The notes below the pieces were generated by a model. The model saw only the letters and a list, made by a program, of their open reading frames with translations, was not told the DNA's origin and made no database searches. Below are positions 8,995 to 17,983 of a stretch of DNA of 64,000 nucleotides, one piece after another. The number at the start of each line of letters is the position of its first letter. The stretch's first letter is position 1. The stretch is from Bdellovibrionales bacterium (GTDB taxonomy: Bacteria > Bdellovibrionota > Bdellovibrionia > Bdellovibrionales > UBA1609), in contig JAHBUX010000001.1 in the NCBI GenBank assembly GCA_019637855.1, forward strand, positions 62,001-126,000, in the 5' to 3' direction. A program made the position numbers and the translations under genes.

Positions 8995-9585
8995 CTAACG
9001 GCGTACGACTTTGACTAAGAAACGAACCAGTTGCAATGCCAGCAAGGCGCCAAGCCATGTGCCGTAAAAAATCAAATCGGCTTTTTCGATCAGCAGAATA
9101 TGGCCAAAAAGCAAAAGCTGTACGGCATACACCGTGCGATGCAGACGTTTCCATTTTCGCGCGCCCAATTTTCGAACGCTGAAATTATTTGACGTCAGTG
9201 CTAGTGCCAACAAAATGACAAAAGCAAGAGTGGCGAAGATCAAATAAGTTTTTGTGTAGATTTGGTCAAAGGCCTTAGCTTCGAAGCCTTCGTTTACGAA
9301 GTAGAAGAAAATGTGCATCAGTAAAATAAGAAAAGCGCTGATACCCCAGAAGCGCCGTTCCGGAATCCACATTCTTAACCACAAGGGTGGCGGACGCCAT
9401 AGATCCACCACGGCGCCCAACACCAAGTTCATCGTCAATAGCGCAAGTACAATAGTGCCGAGTTTATGCGTCAGCTCGACGGCGGGTGACGCACCTAAAT
9501 CACCGATAAAGATCTGTGCGATCCAATAGGCCGGCCATATCCATATCGCGGCTCGTACCGCCCAACGTAAAAGCTTTAGCTTCAT
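8995..9585 (-). CDS. msrQ: Heme-binding membrane subunit of periplasmic methionine sulfoxide reductase
   Basis: A 196-residue protein of the MsrQ/YedZ family with about six transmembrane helices. Recognisable stretches are LTHKLGTIVLALLTMNLVLGAVVDL, MWIPERRFWGISAF, LMHIFFYF, and RKLGARKWKRLHRTVYAVQLL near the C-terminus. The histidines in these helices bind heme. MsrQ passes electrons from the quinone pool or flavodoxin reductase to periplasmic MsrP for repair of oxidised methionine in envelope proteins. Here it is transcribed away from msrP, with only 48 bp between their start codons. Confidence 0.93.
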   Translation of the reverse strand: MKLKLLRWAVRAAIWIWPAYWIAQIFIGDLGASPAVELTHKLGTIVLALLTMNLVLGAVVDLWRPPPLWLRMWIPERRFWGISAFLILLMHIFFYFVNEGFEAKAFDQIYTKTYLIFATLAFVILLALALTSNNFSVRKLGARKWKRLHRTVYAVQLLLFGHILLIEKADLIFYGTWLGALLALQLVRFLVKVVRR

Positions 9586-9633
9586 ACCGTTGACAGTATG
9601 ACACGATCATCCGAGCCTGAGAACGGAGGATAT
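9586..9633. promoter_or_regulatory. Divergent msrQ/msrP control region
   Basis: Only 48 bp separate the two start codons. TTGACA occurs here on the plus strand (about 9589-9594), but the gap is too short to fit a full promoter and leader for both genes, so at least one promoter must overlap the other coding sequence. Confidence 0.4.
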
Positions 9634-10548
9634 ATGGCAAAACGAACGGACTGGGGCCTACCCCACAGCGCGATCACTCCCGAGGAAGTCTACCTGAACC
9701 GCCGTAAGTTTATGCAGGGAACGGCCCTTCTCGCCGCCACAGCCGTGTTGCCCAATCCCGAATACGCACTTAAAGACGCAAAACTCACCAAGCCCGAGCT
9801 TGCCACTTCGTACAACAATTTCTACGAATTCAGCCTAGAGAAGGGCGGGGTCAAACCATTGGCCGAAAAATGGAAGATCCCGTCACCGTGGAAGGTGGAA
9901 GTCACAGGCCTTACCGACGCCAAGAGGTCTTATACACTCGAAGAGCTCGTGGGCCTAGGCGGCCCGCTAGAAGAGCGCGTGTACCGATTTCGCTGTGTTG
10001 AGGCGTGGTCTATGGTGGTGCCGTGGACGGGATTTCCGCTATATCAGTTAATCACGAAGCTGAAGCCGAAAAAGGAAGCCAAATACGTGGCTTTCACTTC
10101 CTACGCCAATGAAAAAGAGATGCCCAACATCAAAGCGCAACCGCACTATCCATGGCCTTACACCGAGGGGTTGCGAATGGATGAAGCCATGCATCCCCTA
10201 ACATTGATGGCCACCGGCCTCTATGGCAAACCCTTGCCGGGACAAAATGGAGCTCCGATGCGCTTGGTGGTGCCATGGAAGTATGGCTTCAAAAGCATCA
10301 AGTCGGTGGTGAAGATCGAGTTCAGCGCCGAGCAACCAAAGACACTGTGGAACCAATTGGCTCCCGACGAGTACGGCTTTTATGCCAACGTCAATCCCGA
10401 GGTGGCGCATCCGCGCTGGAGTCAAGCCAGCGAGCGCGTGCTCGACGGCAAGCTCTTTCCCACACGCATCAAGACATTGAAATTCAACGGCTACGAGAAA
10501 GAAGTGGCCGGCCTTTACAAAGACCTCGATCTTAAGAAGAACTACTAA
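9634..10548 (+). CDS. msrP: Molybdopterin catalytic subunit of periplasmic methionine sulfoxide reductase
   Basis: A 304-residue Tat substrate. The twin-arginine motif NRRKFMQGT sits near residue 23, an unusually long n-region. The molybdenum-liganding cysteine lies in FRCVEAWSMVVPWTGFPL. The C-terminal half keeps GAPMRLVVPWKYGFKSIKSV and the ending VAGLYKDLDLKKNY typical of MsrP/YedY. The enzyme reduces both R- and S-methionine sulfoxide in periplasmic proteins. GGAGGATAT before ATG 9634 identifies the start. It is divergent from msrQ instead of lying in the usual msrPQ operon. Confidence 0.95.
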   Translation: MAKRTDWGLPHSAITPEEVYLNRRKFMQGTALLAATAVLPNPEYALKDAKLTKPELATSYNNFYEFSLEKGGVKPLAEKWKIPSPWKVEVTGLTDAKRSYTLEELVGLGGPLEERVYRFRCVEAWSMVVPWTGFPLYQLITKLKPKKEAKYVAFTSYANEKEMPNIKAQPHYPWPYTEGLRMDEAMHPLTLMATGLYGKPLPGQNGAPMRLVVPWKYGFKSIKSVVKIEFSAEQPKTLWNQLAPDEYGFYANVNPEVAHPRWSQASERVLDGKLFPTRIKTLKFNGYEKEVAGLYKDLDLKKNY

Positions 10549-10549
10549 C

Positions 10550-11692
10550 CTACTGCCGTTCGCGCGGCGACAGCTCCTCCACTCGCTGCGCATGCGTTAG
10601 GTGTGTGTGCTGCGGCTGACCTTCCACCACCGGAAAGGTGTCCATCAGCAAAGACTGCGCAGGAAGAGCAAAACTGATTTTCTCGCCATCGAACTTACGA
10701 ATGATATCCAACAAGAGAATCTGCTGCAGATCCATGTATACGGCTTGGTCCGGATCCTTCACCCAGTACACCAGCTCGAAATCGAGCGAGGATGCGGCAA
10801 AACCCATAAGATGGCAGCGCTCAAAGCGCAGCTTCTCGTGTTTTTCCACAAAACCTTTGATCCAGCCCGGGATTTTCTCTAGCTTCTCGCGCGGCGTGGA
10901 GTAGACCACGCTCACCTTCTGCACCACGCGGCGCTGATACATGCGTTTGAAGTTACGAATGCGGCTCTCCAGCAAATCTTTGTTGGAAAAGATCAGTTGC
11001 TCGCCCGAGAGACTGCGTACGCGGGTGGTTTTAATGCCGATATCCTCAACGGTACCCATCTCGCTACCGATGACCAAGAAGTCGCCGACGATAAATGGTT
11101 TGTCGAGAGCGATGGACAGCGAAGCCAACACATCGCCTAAAACGTTTTGCGCCGCCAGAGCAACGGCAATCCCACCGATTCCCAGGCCAGCCACCAGAGC
11201 GGCGATATTGACGCCGAGATTGCTAAGGCCGATCAAAACAATAACGATCAGAAACAAAGCTTCCACACTGGTGTAGAGCAAACCAAGTGCCGCCGCAGAG
11301 GACGCATCTTTCTGGATCTTCTTTTTCAAGATCGAATCACGCCACTGCCGAATTATGTAAAAGCCCCAAACGGCGGTTTGGAAAACCGTGGCGGCTACAA
11401 CGGCAATCATCATCAGCTGATGGATGGTTTCGGGCGGTTTTGCCGACTTGGCGAAGGCATAGAAAATCCAGATAAACAAAACGGATGAACGCAATCCATC
11501 GATCAGATCGACCATGGTGTCGTCCCAGATGGAGGCCGTTCCCGAAACCAACCGGCGCAAGCGGACAGAGACCAGTTTCAACGCCGCCTTCACGGCGATG
11601 GTCAAAAGAATGGAGGCACAGAGAATAGCCAGCCACGTCCACCCGTCGCCGCGCTCTACCAAATACCGTATTTGCCGGAAGAACTCAGTCAT
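10550..11692 (-). CDS. MscS family mechanosensitive channel
   Basis: A 380-residue membrane protein with about four N-terminal hydrophobic segments and a conserved MscS core: a pore helix region NIAALVAGLGIGGIAVALAAQNVLGDV followed by IALDKPFIVGDFLVIG and GTVEDIGIKTTRVRS. The C-terminal cytoplasmic vestibule is complete. Such channels open under membrane tension and release solutes during osmotic downshock. Three MscS-type genes lie in this window; this one is in the GC-richer part and stands alone. It converges on msrP with a one-base gap. Confidence 0.92.
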   Translation of the reverse strand: MTEFFRQIRYLVERGDGWTWLAILCASILLTIAVKAALKLVSVRLRRLVSGTASIWDDTMVDLIDGLRSSVLFIWIFYAFAKSAKPPETIHQLMMIAVVAATVFQTAVWGFYIIRQWRDSILKKKIQKDASSAAALGLLYTSVEALFLIVIVLIGLSNLGVNIAALVAGLGIGGIAVALAAQNVLGDVLASLSIALDKPFIVGDFLVIGSEMGTVEDIGIKTTRVRSLSGEQLIFSNKDLLESRIRNFKRMYQRRVVQKVSVVYSTPREKLEKIPGWIKGFVEKHEKLRFERCHLMGFAASSLDFELVYWVKDPDQAVYMDLQQILLLDIIRKFDGEKISFALPAQSLLMDTFPVVEGQPQHTHLTHAQRVEELSPRERQ

Positions 11693-11750
11693 CCGGCAGT
11701 TTTAACGGAGCTGAGCTGAGTTGGCCACCCGGGAATACCGACGTGGCCGA

Positions 11751-12326
11751 CTAGACCTTACTCTTCAACTCGCGATAGCGAAAGCAACTGGTGAGATGGT
11801 CATTCACCATGCCGGTGGCTTGCATATGGGCATAGACAATGGTCGTACCGACAAATTTGAATCCGCGCTTTTTAAGGTCCTTGCTGAAAGCATCACTCTC
11901 TGGGGTCGAAGCGGGAATCTGGCCCGTGGCGGTTCGTCGATTCACGATGGGTTTACCACCCACAAACCGCCAACAGTAAGCATCAAAGCTGCCGAACTCT
12001 TTTTGCACGCGCAAGAAAGCTTCGGCGTTGGTGATTACCGATTCAATTTTTAGGCGATTACGAATAATTTCCGGATTGCCCATCAATTTTTTGATCTGCG
12101 CTTTGCTATACTTCACGATCTTCTTCGGATCGAAATCACTAAAAGCCTTCTTGTACCCTTTGCGGCGATGCAAGATTGTCCGCCAGCTTAAACCAGCCTG
12201 GGCACCCTCCAAAATCAAGAACTCAAAATGCTTCCGATCGTCGTGAACCGGCGCCCCCCACTCTTTGTCGTGATAAGCGATCATCAGCTCGTCCTCATTG
12301 CCCGGCCAAGTGCAACGCTTCTTCAT
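11751..12326 (-). CDS. tag: DNA-3-methyladenine glycosylase I
   Basis: A 191-residue base-excision repair enzyme that removes 3-methyladenine from alkylated DNA. The start MKKRCTWPGNEDELMIAYHDKEWG matches the family, with the zinc ligands Cys5 and His18 here and His/Cys in VNDHLTSCFRY near the C-terminus. LEGAQAGLSWRTILHRRKGY is the conserved helix-hairpin region. An in-frame codon 33 bases upstream would add eleven unmatched residues, so ATG at 12326 is preferred. It belongs to the group of DNA-repair genes in this part of the window. Confidence 0.95.
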   Translation of the reverse strand: MKKRCTWPGNEDELMIAYHDKEWGAPVHDDRKHFEFLILEGAQAGLSWRTILHRRKGYKKAFSDFDPKKIVKYSKAQIKKLMGNPEIIRNRLKIESVITNAEAFLRVQKEFGSFDAYCWRFVGGKPIVNRRTATGQIPASTPESDAFSKDLKKRGFKFVGTTIVYAHMQATGMVNDHLTSCFRYRELKSKV

Positions 12327-12407
12327 AAAGACTCCCGTAGGTGACAAACATGCAACCAAATCTTAAGATACCTGCATACTACGCCGCTCTAACGAAAGCG
12401 AATCTTT

Positions 12408-12767
12408 ATGAGTGCCGAACCGAAATGTCCCCAGTGCAGCGCTGAGTACACTTATGCCGACGGAAACCTTTGGGTGTGCCCCAGTTGCGCGCATGAATGG
12501 AGTCAGCATGAATCCACAAATGCGGTCAGCGAACCGGAAGTCATCGACACAGCGATTCGCGATGCGCACGGCAATGTCCTGGCCGATGGCGATACCGTGA
12601 CTGTGATTAAGGAGCTGAAGATCAAAGGCTCTTCTTCCGTGGTGAAGGTCGGAACCAAGGTCAAAAATATTCGCCTCACCGATGGCGACGATGGCCACAA
12701 TATCGCCTGCAAAATCGATGGTATCGGAGCTATGAATTTGAAGTCCGAATTCGTAAAGAAGGCTTAA
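12408..12767 (+). CDS. yjdM: Zinc-ribbon PhnA-domain protein YjdM
   Basis: A 119-residue protein of the YjdM/PhnA family: an N-terminal zinc ribbon ([10 protein letters not shown] and CPSCAHEW) followed by the PhnA domain with [25 protein letters not shown] and [20 protein letters not shown]. Despite its old name it is not part of C-P lyase, and its biochemical role is unknown. It is divergent from tag. Its stop codon overlaps the convergent exonuclease gene by 4 bp. Confidence 0.93.
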   Translation: MSAEPKCPQCSAEYTYADGNLWVCPSCAHEWSQHESTNAVSEPEVIDTAIRDAHGNVLADGDTVTVIKELKIKGSSSVVKVGTKVKNIRLTDGDDGHNIACKIDGIGAMNLKSEFVKKA

Positions 12768-13765
12768 AACAGAGTGAGCTGTTCTTGTCGGCCGCCGATC
12801 AAATCGCTTTCTGGAAAAGCCTCGACGCCCAGCTGACGGAGATGCTTTACCAAAGCGCCTTCACCACGGTGTTGAACATAAACGCGACGAGCCCCAGTCT
12901 CTTTGATCGTACGTAAAAGATCATTCCAATCCGCGTGATCCGACATGACAAAGCCATGATCGTACCCGCCACCAAAACCACGCTGCCCCCCCGCCATCCA
13001 ACCCGAAGCAAATGCGGTTTCATAGCGCGGGCCCAAAAGATGAGACTGCGAAGATTTCAAAAATGACTGCGGTACCAAAAACAATTCGCCCTTTAGAGGT
13101 TGCGTTTCTGTCACCTGACTCAAGCAAATCGTGGGTGCCAATGCGATGCCTTGCGCACGGTAATGCCGGTTCATCTCACTGACCAAAGGATCGCAGTGCA
13201 CCGGGTTGCGTGTGTGCTTCTGCAAAACTCCAAGCACTCGCTGAGCTTTGCCGAGAGAATAGGCGAACAATACACTGTTCACACCACGTTGACGATTGCG
13301 CGACCACCATTCAAATATCTGCAGTCCTAGATCCTGCCCCTTTTCCCAGGTGAAGGCCGGCGTACCGAAGGTCGCTTCTGTTACGAACACATCGCAAGCA
13401 ACGGACTCAAAAGGTTCGCAGGTGGGATCTTCATCGCGTTTATAGTCGCCAGAGGCGACCCAAACCTCGCCACCATGCTCGATGCGCACTTGTGAGGAGC
13501 CAAGAATATGACCGGCAGGATGTAACGATAGACTAACGCCGTTGATTTCAAATCTTTCGCCAAACGAATATGTTTTTACTTTGACCGCACCGATACGGGT
13601 GCGCAAAAGATCGACGCCCGAATGCACGCAGTAGTACATGCTGCTGCCGCGACGGGCGTGATCGCTGTGAGCGTGCGTGATGACCGCATGGTCTACCCGA
13701 CGCTTGGGATCGATATAAAAATCTCCGGCAGGACAGTACAGCCCTTTAGGGGTAAGGGTGAGCAT
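12764..13765 (-). CDS. Ligase-associated DNA exonuclease (metallo-beta-lactamase fold)
   Basis: A 333-residue MBL/beta-CASP protein. The zinc motif [10 protein letters not shown] (HxHxDH) is followed by [30 protein letters not shown] and, near the C-terminus, [15 protein letters not shown]. This matches the ligase-associated exonuclease family that usually neighbours an ATP ligase and an Lhr-type helicase. Here neither lies beside it; the nearest ligase-like genes are LigD and the mini-ligase about 6 kb away. The ATG at 13765 shares one base with the upstream stop (TGATG), so it is coupled to the small secreted-protein gene. Confidence 0.87.
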   Translation of the reverse strand: MLTLTPKGLYCPAGDFYIDPKRRVDHAVITHAHSDHARRGSSMYYCVHSGVDLLRTRIGAVKVKTYSFGERFEINGVSLSLHPAGHILGSSQVRIEHGGEVWVASGDYKRDEDPTCEPFESVACDVFVTEATFGTPAFTWEKGQDLGLQIFEWWSRNRQRGVNSVLFAYSLGKAQRVLGVLQKHTRNPVHCDPLVSEMNRHYRAQGIALAPTICLSQVTETQPLKGELFLVPQSFLKSSQSHLLGPRYETAFASGWMAGGQRGFGGGYDHGFVMSDHADWNDLLRTIKETGARRVYVQHRGEGALVKHLRQLGVEAFPESDLIGGRQEQLTLF

Positions 13766-14112
13766 CACTTGCAGTTATAAAGCTCATCGCCGGTAAACTC
13801 CAGGCGCAATTGCGCCAAGATCAGAGTTTCAGTCCCCGGCGTGGTGGAATGAATCGTGGCGAAACCACGCAAGTGCTGAGTACGAATCGCTGAATTTGGA
13901 TCACTGGCGTTCTCGCGATAGTAACGCGCGACTTCAAGATAGGGTACGACGCTGCCGCCCAGTACCGACACATTCCGGACTTTATAGGTGTTCTTTGGCA
14001 GTCCGGGCCCGTTTTCACATTCGTATGTTTTTTCGGCATACCCAAATGCGGTGGCGCTAATGAACAAGCTGCAAAAGCCAAGTGCCATCGTTGTACGCGA
14101 AATAAAAAACAT
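13765..14112 (-). CDS. Small exported protein of unknown function
   Basis: A 115-residue protein with an N-terminal signal peptide (TTMALGFCSLFISATAFGYA) and a mature domain with two cysteines (YECENG and a C-terminal YNCK) that could form a disulfide. I do not recognise the family. It is probably periplasmic or secreted. It precedes the exonuclease gene with overlapping stop and start codons, although the two products should sit in different compartments. Confidence 0.7.
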   Translation of the reverse strand: MFFISRTTMALGFCSLFISATAFGYAEKTYECENGPGLPKNTYKVRNVSVLGGSVVPYLEVARYYRENASDPNSAIRTQHLRGFATIHSTTPGTETLILAQLRLEFTGDELYNCK

Positions 14113-14259
14113 GATTGTGATCTCCCTTTAATTAAATTGCCTCAAGCATAGGCAAGTGGCCGTGCCGCTTCAACCTAAAGTTCTTGTCTCATGGACAGAA
14201 GCGAGCAACCGCGTGCATGATGACCACTCACGCAACCGTTACGAAAGGAAATGCGAACT

Positions 14260-15018
14260 ATGAAAATTATTTTGTTGGCCGTCAGCACACTGATTTTGTC
14301 GACGGTAAGCAGCTTGGCTTTAGCACAAACATGCCAAGATCTGCCCAAAGGTGAAGAGGTCAAGAAGGCGTTGATCGAGGCACGCAAGAACACCAATGGT
14401 GGTCTGAATCTAGATATGTGGGGCACTGTCGTAGATCGCAGCGGAACTGTCTGCTCTGTTGTCTACACCGGAGAAACAGTCGACGCGCAATGGCCCGGCA
14501 GCCGTGTGATCTCGGCGCAAAAAGCCAACACTGCCAATGCCTTTAGCTTAGCCGGTTCAGCCCTCTCGACGGCCAACTTGTATTCGGCCACTCAACCGGG
14601 CGGCTTTCTCTTTGGGTTGGCTGAGAGCAATCCGGTCAACCCGGCCGTTGCCTATCAAGGCGCCGTGGCTACTTTCGGTAGCGCCAAAGACCCGATGATC
14701 GGTCAACGCGTTGGCGGAGTGAACGTGTTCGGCGGTGGACTCGCACTATACAACTCGAAAGGACAAATCCTCGGAGGCCTCGGCGTGAGCGGGGACACTT
14801 CTTGCGCCGATCACAACATCGCTTGGCGCACACGCAATGCTCTGAAGCTCGACTTCGTGCCCAAAGGCGTGAGTTCGGAAAAAGACAAAGTGGACAATAT
14901 CGTCTACGACATCGGCATGACCGGAAAGAGCCGCGGCGGTTTCGGCCACCCCAAATGTGGCGGCAAAGAGCACGATCTGGCCAGAAAACTTCCGCCCGTT
15001 TCGACCGTCGCCAAGTAA
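14260..15018 (+). CDS. Exported GlcG/HbpS family (DUF336) heme-binding-like protein
   Basis: A 252-residue protein with a signal peptide (KIILLAVSTLILSTVSSLALAQ) and a GlcG/HbpS-type domain: WGTVVDRSGTVCSVVY, SRVISAQKANTANAFSL, GGVNVFGGGLALYNSKGQILGGLGVSGDTSCADHNIAWRTR. Known members bind heme or act as sensors of redox stress. The double-cysteine and His near GDTSCADH are consistent with that, but binding is inferred. AAAGGA about nine bases before ATG 14260 favours this start over the one at 14251. It stands as a single gene. Confidence 0.85.
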   Translation: MKIILLAVSTLILSTVSSLALAQTCQDLPKGEEVKKALIEARKNTNGGLNLDMWGTVVDRSGTVCSVVYTGETVDAQWPGSRVISAQKANTANAFSLAGSALSTANLYSATQPGGFLFGLAESNPVNPAVAYQGAVATFGSAKDPMIGQRVGGVNVFGGGLALYNSKGQILGGLGVSGDTSCADHNIAWRTRNALKLDFVPKGVSSEKDKVDNIVYDIGMTGKSRGGFGHPKCGGKEHDLARKLPPVSTVAK

Positions 15019-15021
15019 TTT

Positions 15022-16518
15022 CTAGCGACTGATCAAATAACGGCGAATCTCGTCCACATCGCCGTCTGCTGAAATCATCCCGATATAACCATCGGGACGA
15101 ATAAGGTAGGCGGCACCTTTCTGCAAAAGCTTAGTCGCCATCTCTTCGTTCCATTCATACAAATGAGTGTCCACTCCTGCTGCGACCACACCCAACGCTT
15201 TTGTCGCACCATAGACGTGAACCTGCCACGTCATGGTTTTTAACGGCGCAAAATTATCCACACTGGAAATCCACGGCAACCGATCACCCGCGTGCAGCTC
15301 TCCAGCTTCGCCCTCATTGAATCCGCTATGGCGATAAGATATCGCGGTTTGCGAAATCGTACGGAATACGAAACGTTTCACAAAATCAAAATGCAAAGCT
15401 GTGGGAATTGCTATCGGCGCCAACCGCATTCGGATGAAACGAGCAAGTGTACCGCGCGAGCTGATCAGATGAAACGCCCGATCGGTGCTCTCAACCAGCT
15501 CACGGGCGAACGCAATACGTTCGGTTTCATAGGACTCAAGTGTGCGGGTGCTGCATTTACCCTTCAACACCTCGCCGAGCTTCCATGCCAGATTGATGGC
15601 ATCTCCGATACCGGTGTTCATCCCCTGGCCGCCGACCGGCGAATGAATATGGCCCGCATCTCCCAATAGGAAAACACGACCTTTTTGAAAGTGCGAAGCC
15701 ACGCGATGATGCACATGGTAAGTCGAGAACCAACGCACTTCTTTTACGCGGATATCCATCACCTTTGTCATATGAGGATTGATATCCTCCCATGTGAGCG
15801 ACTTGTTCCCTACCTCTTCCGTGCGGACCGCGCCGATAAGGCGTGCATGACCTTTATCCTTCATAGGGAAGATGGCCAAAAAATCCGATTTGTCTAAAGA
15901 GGCGTGCAAGTCCCCATTGAGAACCGCGCCCTCACCTACAATATCAGCGACATAAAACATTCCAGGATATGTACTGCCTTGAAAGCCTGTGCCCAATTGC
16001 TCGCGCACCACAGAGCGGGCCCCGTCACAACCCGCCAGGTAACTGACCGTGCACTCTTCACTGGCGCCCGAAGGGCGGCGCAAGGTCGCGCGAACACCCG
16101 CTTCACTCTGTGTAAAGGACAGGAGCTCCGTTTGACGCTCGACCTCTACGCCAAGCTTCTTCAAGTGCGCCAGCAACAACTCTTCATGCTGATCTTGCGG
16201 AAAGATCAATACAAATGGGTACGGACTCACGCCCACACCGATTTCGCCGATACTGAGTTCGGCTTTCGGCCTATGATCCACCCACAAGTGAACCTTAGGA
16301 AAGCGCAGACCAAGGTTGATCACCTCATCAGCCAAACCCATTTGACGATAGTATTCCAAAGTACGGGCGTGCACGGCGAGGGCGCGAGAGGTCGTGCCAG
16401 GCCCCGTAGTTTTATCAATGATGCGAACGCGGATTCCGATTTTCGTTAGCCAAAGTGCCAACACCAGACCTGTTGGGCCGGCGCCAGCAATTAGGACTGA
16501 AGGCTTTGAATTGCTCAC
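15022..16518 (-). CDS. FAD-dependent aromatic-ring monooxygenase (PheA/TfdB type)
   Basis: A 498-residue group A flavoprotein monooxygenase. It has the dinucleotide-binding VLIAGAGPTGLVLALWL at the N-terminus, the second FAD motif GCDGARSVVREQLG, and the GD motif VFLLGDAGHIHSPVGGQGMNTGIGDAINLAWKL near residue 290. A thioredoxin-like C-terminal domain ends the protein. These enzymes use NAD(P)H and oxygen to hydroxylate phenolic or polyketide substrates. Translation starts at GTG 16518. It is divergent from a luciferase-like flavin oxidoreductase. Substrate unknown. Confidence 0.92.
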   Translation of the reverse strand: MSNSKPSVLIAGAGPTGLVLALWLTKIGIRVRIIDKTTGPGTTSRALAVHARTLEYYRQMGLADEVINLGLRFPKVHLWVDHRPKAELSIGEIGVGVSPYPFVLIFPQDQHEELLLAHLKKLGVEVERQTELLSFTQSEAGVRATLRRPSGASEECTVSYLAGCDGARSVVREQLGTGFQGSTYPGMFYVADIVGEGAVLNGDLHASLDKSDFLAIFPMKDKGHARLIGAVRTEEVGNKSLTWEDINPHMTKVMDIRVKEVRWFSTYHVHHRVASHFQKGRVFLLGDAGHIHSPVGGQGMNTGIGDAINLAWKLGEVLKGKCSTRTLESYETERIAFARELVESTDRAFHLISSRGTLARFIRMRLAPIAIPTALHFDFVKRFVFRTISQTAISYRHSGFNEGEAGELHAGDRLPWISSVDNFAPLKTMTWQVHVYGATKALGVVAAGVDTHLYEWNEEMATKLLQKGAAYLIRPDGYIGMISADGDVDEIRRYLISR

Positions 16519-16600
16519 GGGGCCAAGATAGCAGCCCTTCCGTCAAAACGGTAGCCGCATGATCCTTGGCTTTCTTGTTCACGGGGCGTAGGTTACGTCT

Positions 16601-17608
16601 ATGAAGACGCTGGCTTCGACTGCTATCTCTGTCCTTGATCTCGCCAAGATTTCCGCCGACAACACCATCGCGCAAACTTACGCCAACTGCAAACGCACGG
16701 CTCAGCATGTGGAACAGCTGGGGTACACACGCTACTGGTTGGCCGAGCACCATAACATCGAGGGCATTGCCTCAGCCGCGACCTCTGTTTTGATCGGTTA
16801 CATTGCGGAGAATACGAAGACCATCCGAGTTGGCTCGGGAGGTATTATGTTGCCCAACCACTCTCCTCTGATTGTGGCTGAGCAGTTTGCGACCCTCGAG
16901 ACACTCTACCCTGGCCGTATCGATCTCGGCCTGGGCCGCGCACCCGGAACTGATCGTCAAACCATGCTGGCCATCCGCCGCGACAGCCCTACGCGGGCCG
17001 ATGACTTCGGTACCATGATCGAAGAACTACTCTACTACTTCAAAACGCCGGAGCCCGATCAAAAAGTGCGCGCTATCCCGGGGGCCGGTATGGAAATCCC
17101 GATTTATATCTTGGGTTCAAGTTTATTCAGCGCCCGCCTGGCCGCGCAACTCGGCAGACCATATGCCTTTGCCGGGCATTTCGCTCCTTCCGATATGATG
17201 AAGGCTTTTGATATTTATCGCAGTCAGTTTCGACCGTCAGCGGTTTTACAAAAACCTTATGTGATGATGGGAGTTCCTGTCATCGCTGCCGATAGTGATG
17301 AGCGCGCCGCCTATTTGGCGACCAGTGTTCAACAGGCTTTTTTAGGAATGGTGCGCGGAAACCGCAAGCTCAACTTACCACCGGTGCCTAATATGGATGC
17401 GATCTGGAGTCCACATGAGAAACAAGCTGTGCAATCCATGCTTGGTCTGCTGGTGACCGGTGGGGTCACTCGCGTGCGACAGGAATTGGATGAACTGATT
17501 CGGGTCACTGGAGCCGATGAGCTAGTGATAACTTCCGACACCTATGAGCACAGCGATCGCCTCCGCTCATACGAAATCATCATGTCGGCCAAAAAAATTG
17601 AACCGTGA
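16601..17608 (+). CDS. Luciferase-like (LLM) flavin-dependent oxidoreductase
   Basis: A 335-residue TIM-barrel protein of the MsnO8/YhbW-like group of luciferase-family oxidoreductases. The family blocks are LGYTRYWLAEHHNIEGIASAATSVLIG, RVGSGGIMLPNHSPLIVAEQFATLETLYPGRIDLGLGRAPG, and GSSLFSARLAAQLGRPYAFAGHFAP. It would use reduced FMN and oxygen on an unknown organic substrate in the cytoplasm. It is divergent from the FAD monooxygenase (82 bp between starts), so the two may be co-regulated. Its stop lies one base from the convergent YkgJ-like gene. Confidence 0.93.
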   Translation: MKTLASTAISVLDLAKISADNTIAQTYANCKRTAQHVEQLGYTRYWLAEHHNIEGIASAATSVLIGYIAENTKTIRVGSGGIMLPNHSPLIVAEQFATLETLYPGRIDLGLGRAPGTDRQTMLAIRRDSPTRADDFGTMIEELLYYFKTPEPDQKVRAIPGAGMEIPIYILGSSLFSARLAAQLGRPYAFAGHFAPSDMMKAFDIYRSQFRPSAVLQKPYVMMGVPVIAADSDERAAYLATSVQQAFLGMVRGNRKLNLPPVPNMDAIWSPHEKQAVQSMLGLLVTGGVTRVRQELDELIRVTGADELVITSDTYEHSDRLRSYEIIMSAKKIEP

Positions 17609-17609
17609 T

Positions 17610-17978
17610 CTAAAGATAGTCTTTGGGTCGCAACGGCTTCAGGCCTTTGCCACGCCGAGCCTCATCACAACGTGGATTGCGGATCCCATCTTCATAGCTG
17701 GGCTTGAAATCGCGGCAACAACTAGGACGGCGCAGGTAGATGCTGCAGCCCACAGATTTGCCAATGTTCCCCGATAGAGCCACACAACGTGGTTTCGCTG
17801 TGTTTGTACCCAAGATCGCCAACGAATCAGGCGCCACTTTCTCGGTCAATTCTTTAGGAACGTTAAGAGAGTCGGGTTGAGTTTCGGTAGGATCAAAAAG
17901 CACGCGGTAGGTGGCACAGCAAGCGCCGCATTTTACGCACGGATGAATTGGCGTCGACGTCGGCTCTAAGGAATCCAT
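17610..17978 (-). CDS. YkgJ family cysteine-cluster protein
   Basis: A 122-residue protein with the zinc/iron-chelating CxxCxxCC motif at its N-terminus (HPCVKCGACCATYRV) and further cysteines in RRPSCCRDFKPSYEDG. It belongs to the YkgJ/UPF0153 family of metal-binding proteins of unclear role. A run of G bases (TAGGGGGA) directly before ATG 17978 marks the start just after the cytochrome gene's stop; a longer reading would overlap that gene by 28 bp. The two genes form an operon. Confidence 0.88.
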   Translation of the reverse strand: MDSLEPTSTPIHPCVKCGACCATYRVLFDPTETQPDSLNVPKELTEKVAPDSLAILGTNTAKPRCVALSGNIGKSVGCSIYLRRPSCCRDFKPSYEDGIRNPRCDEARRGKGLKPLRPKDYL

Positions 17979-17983
17979 TCCCC

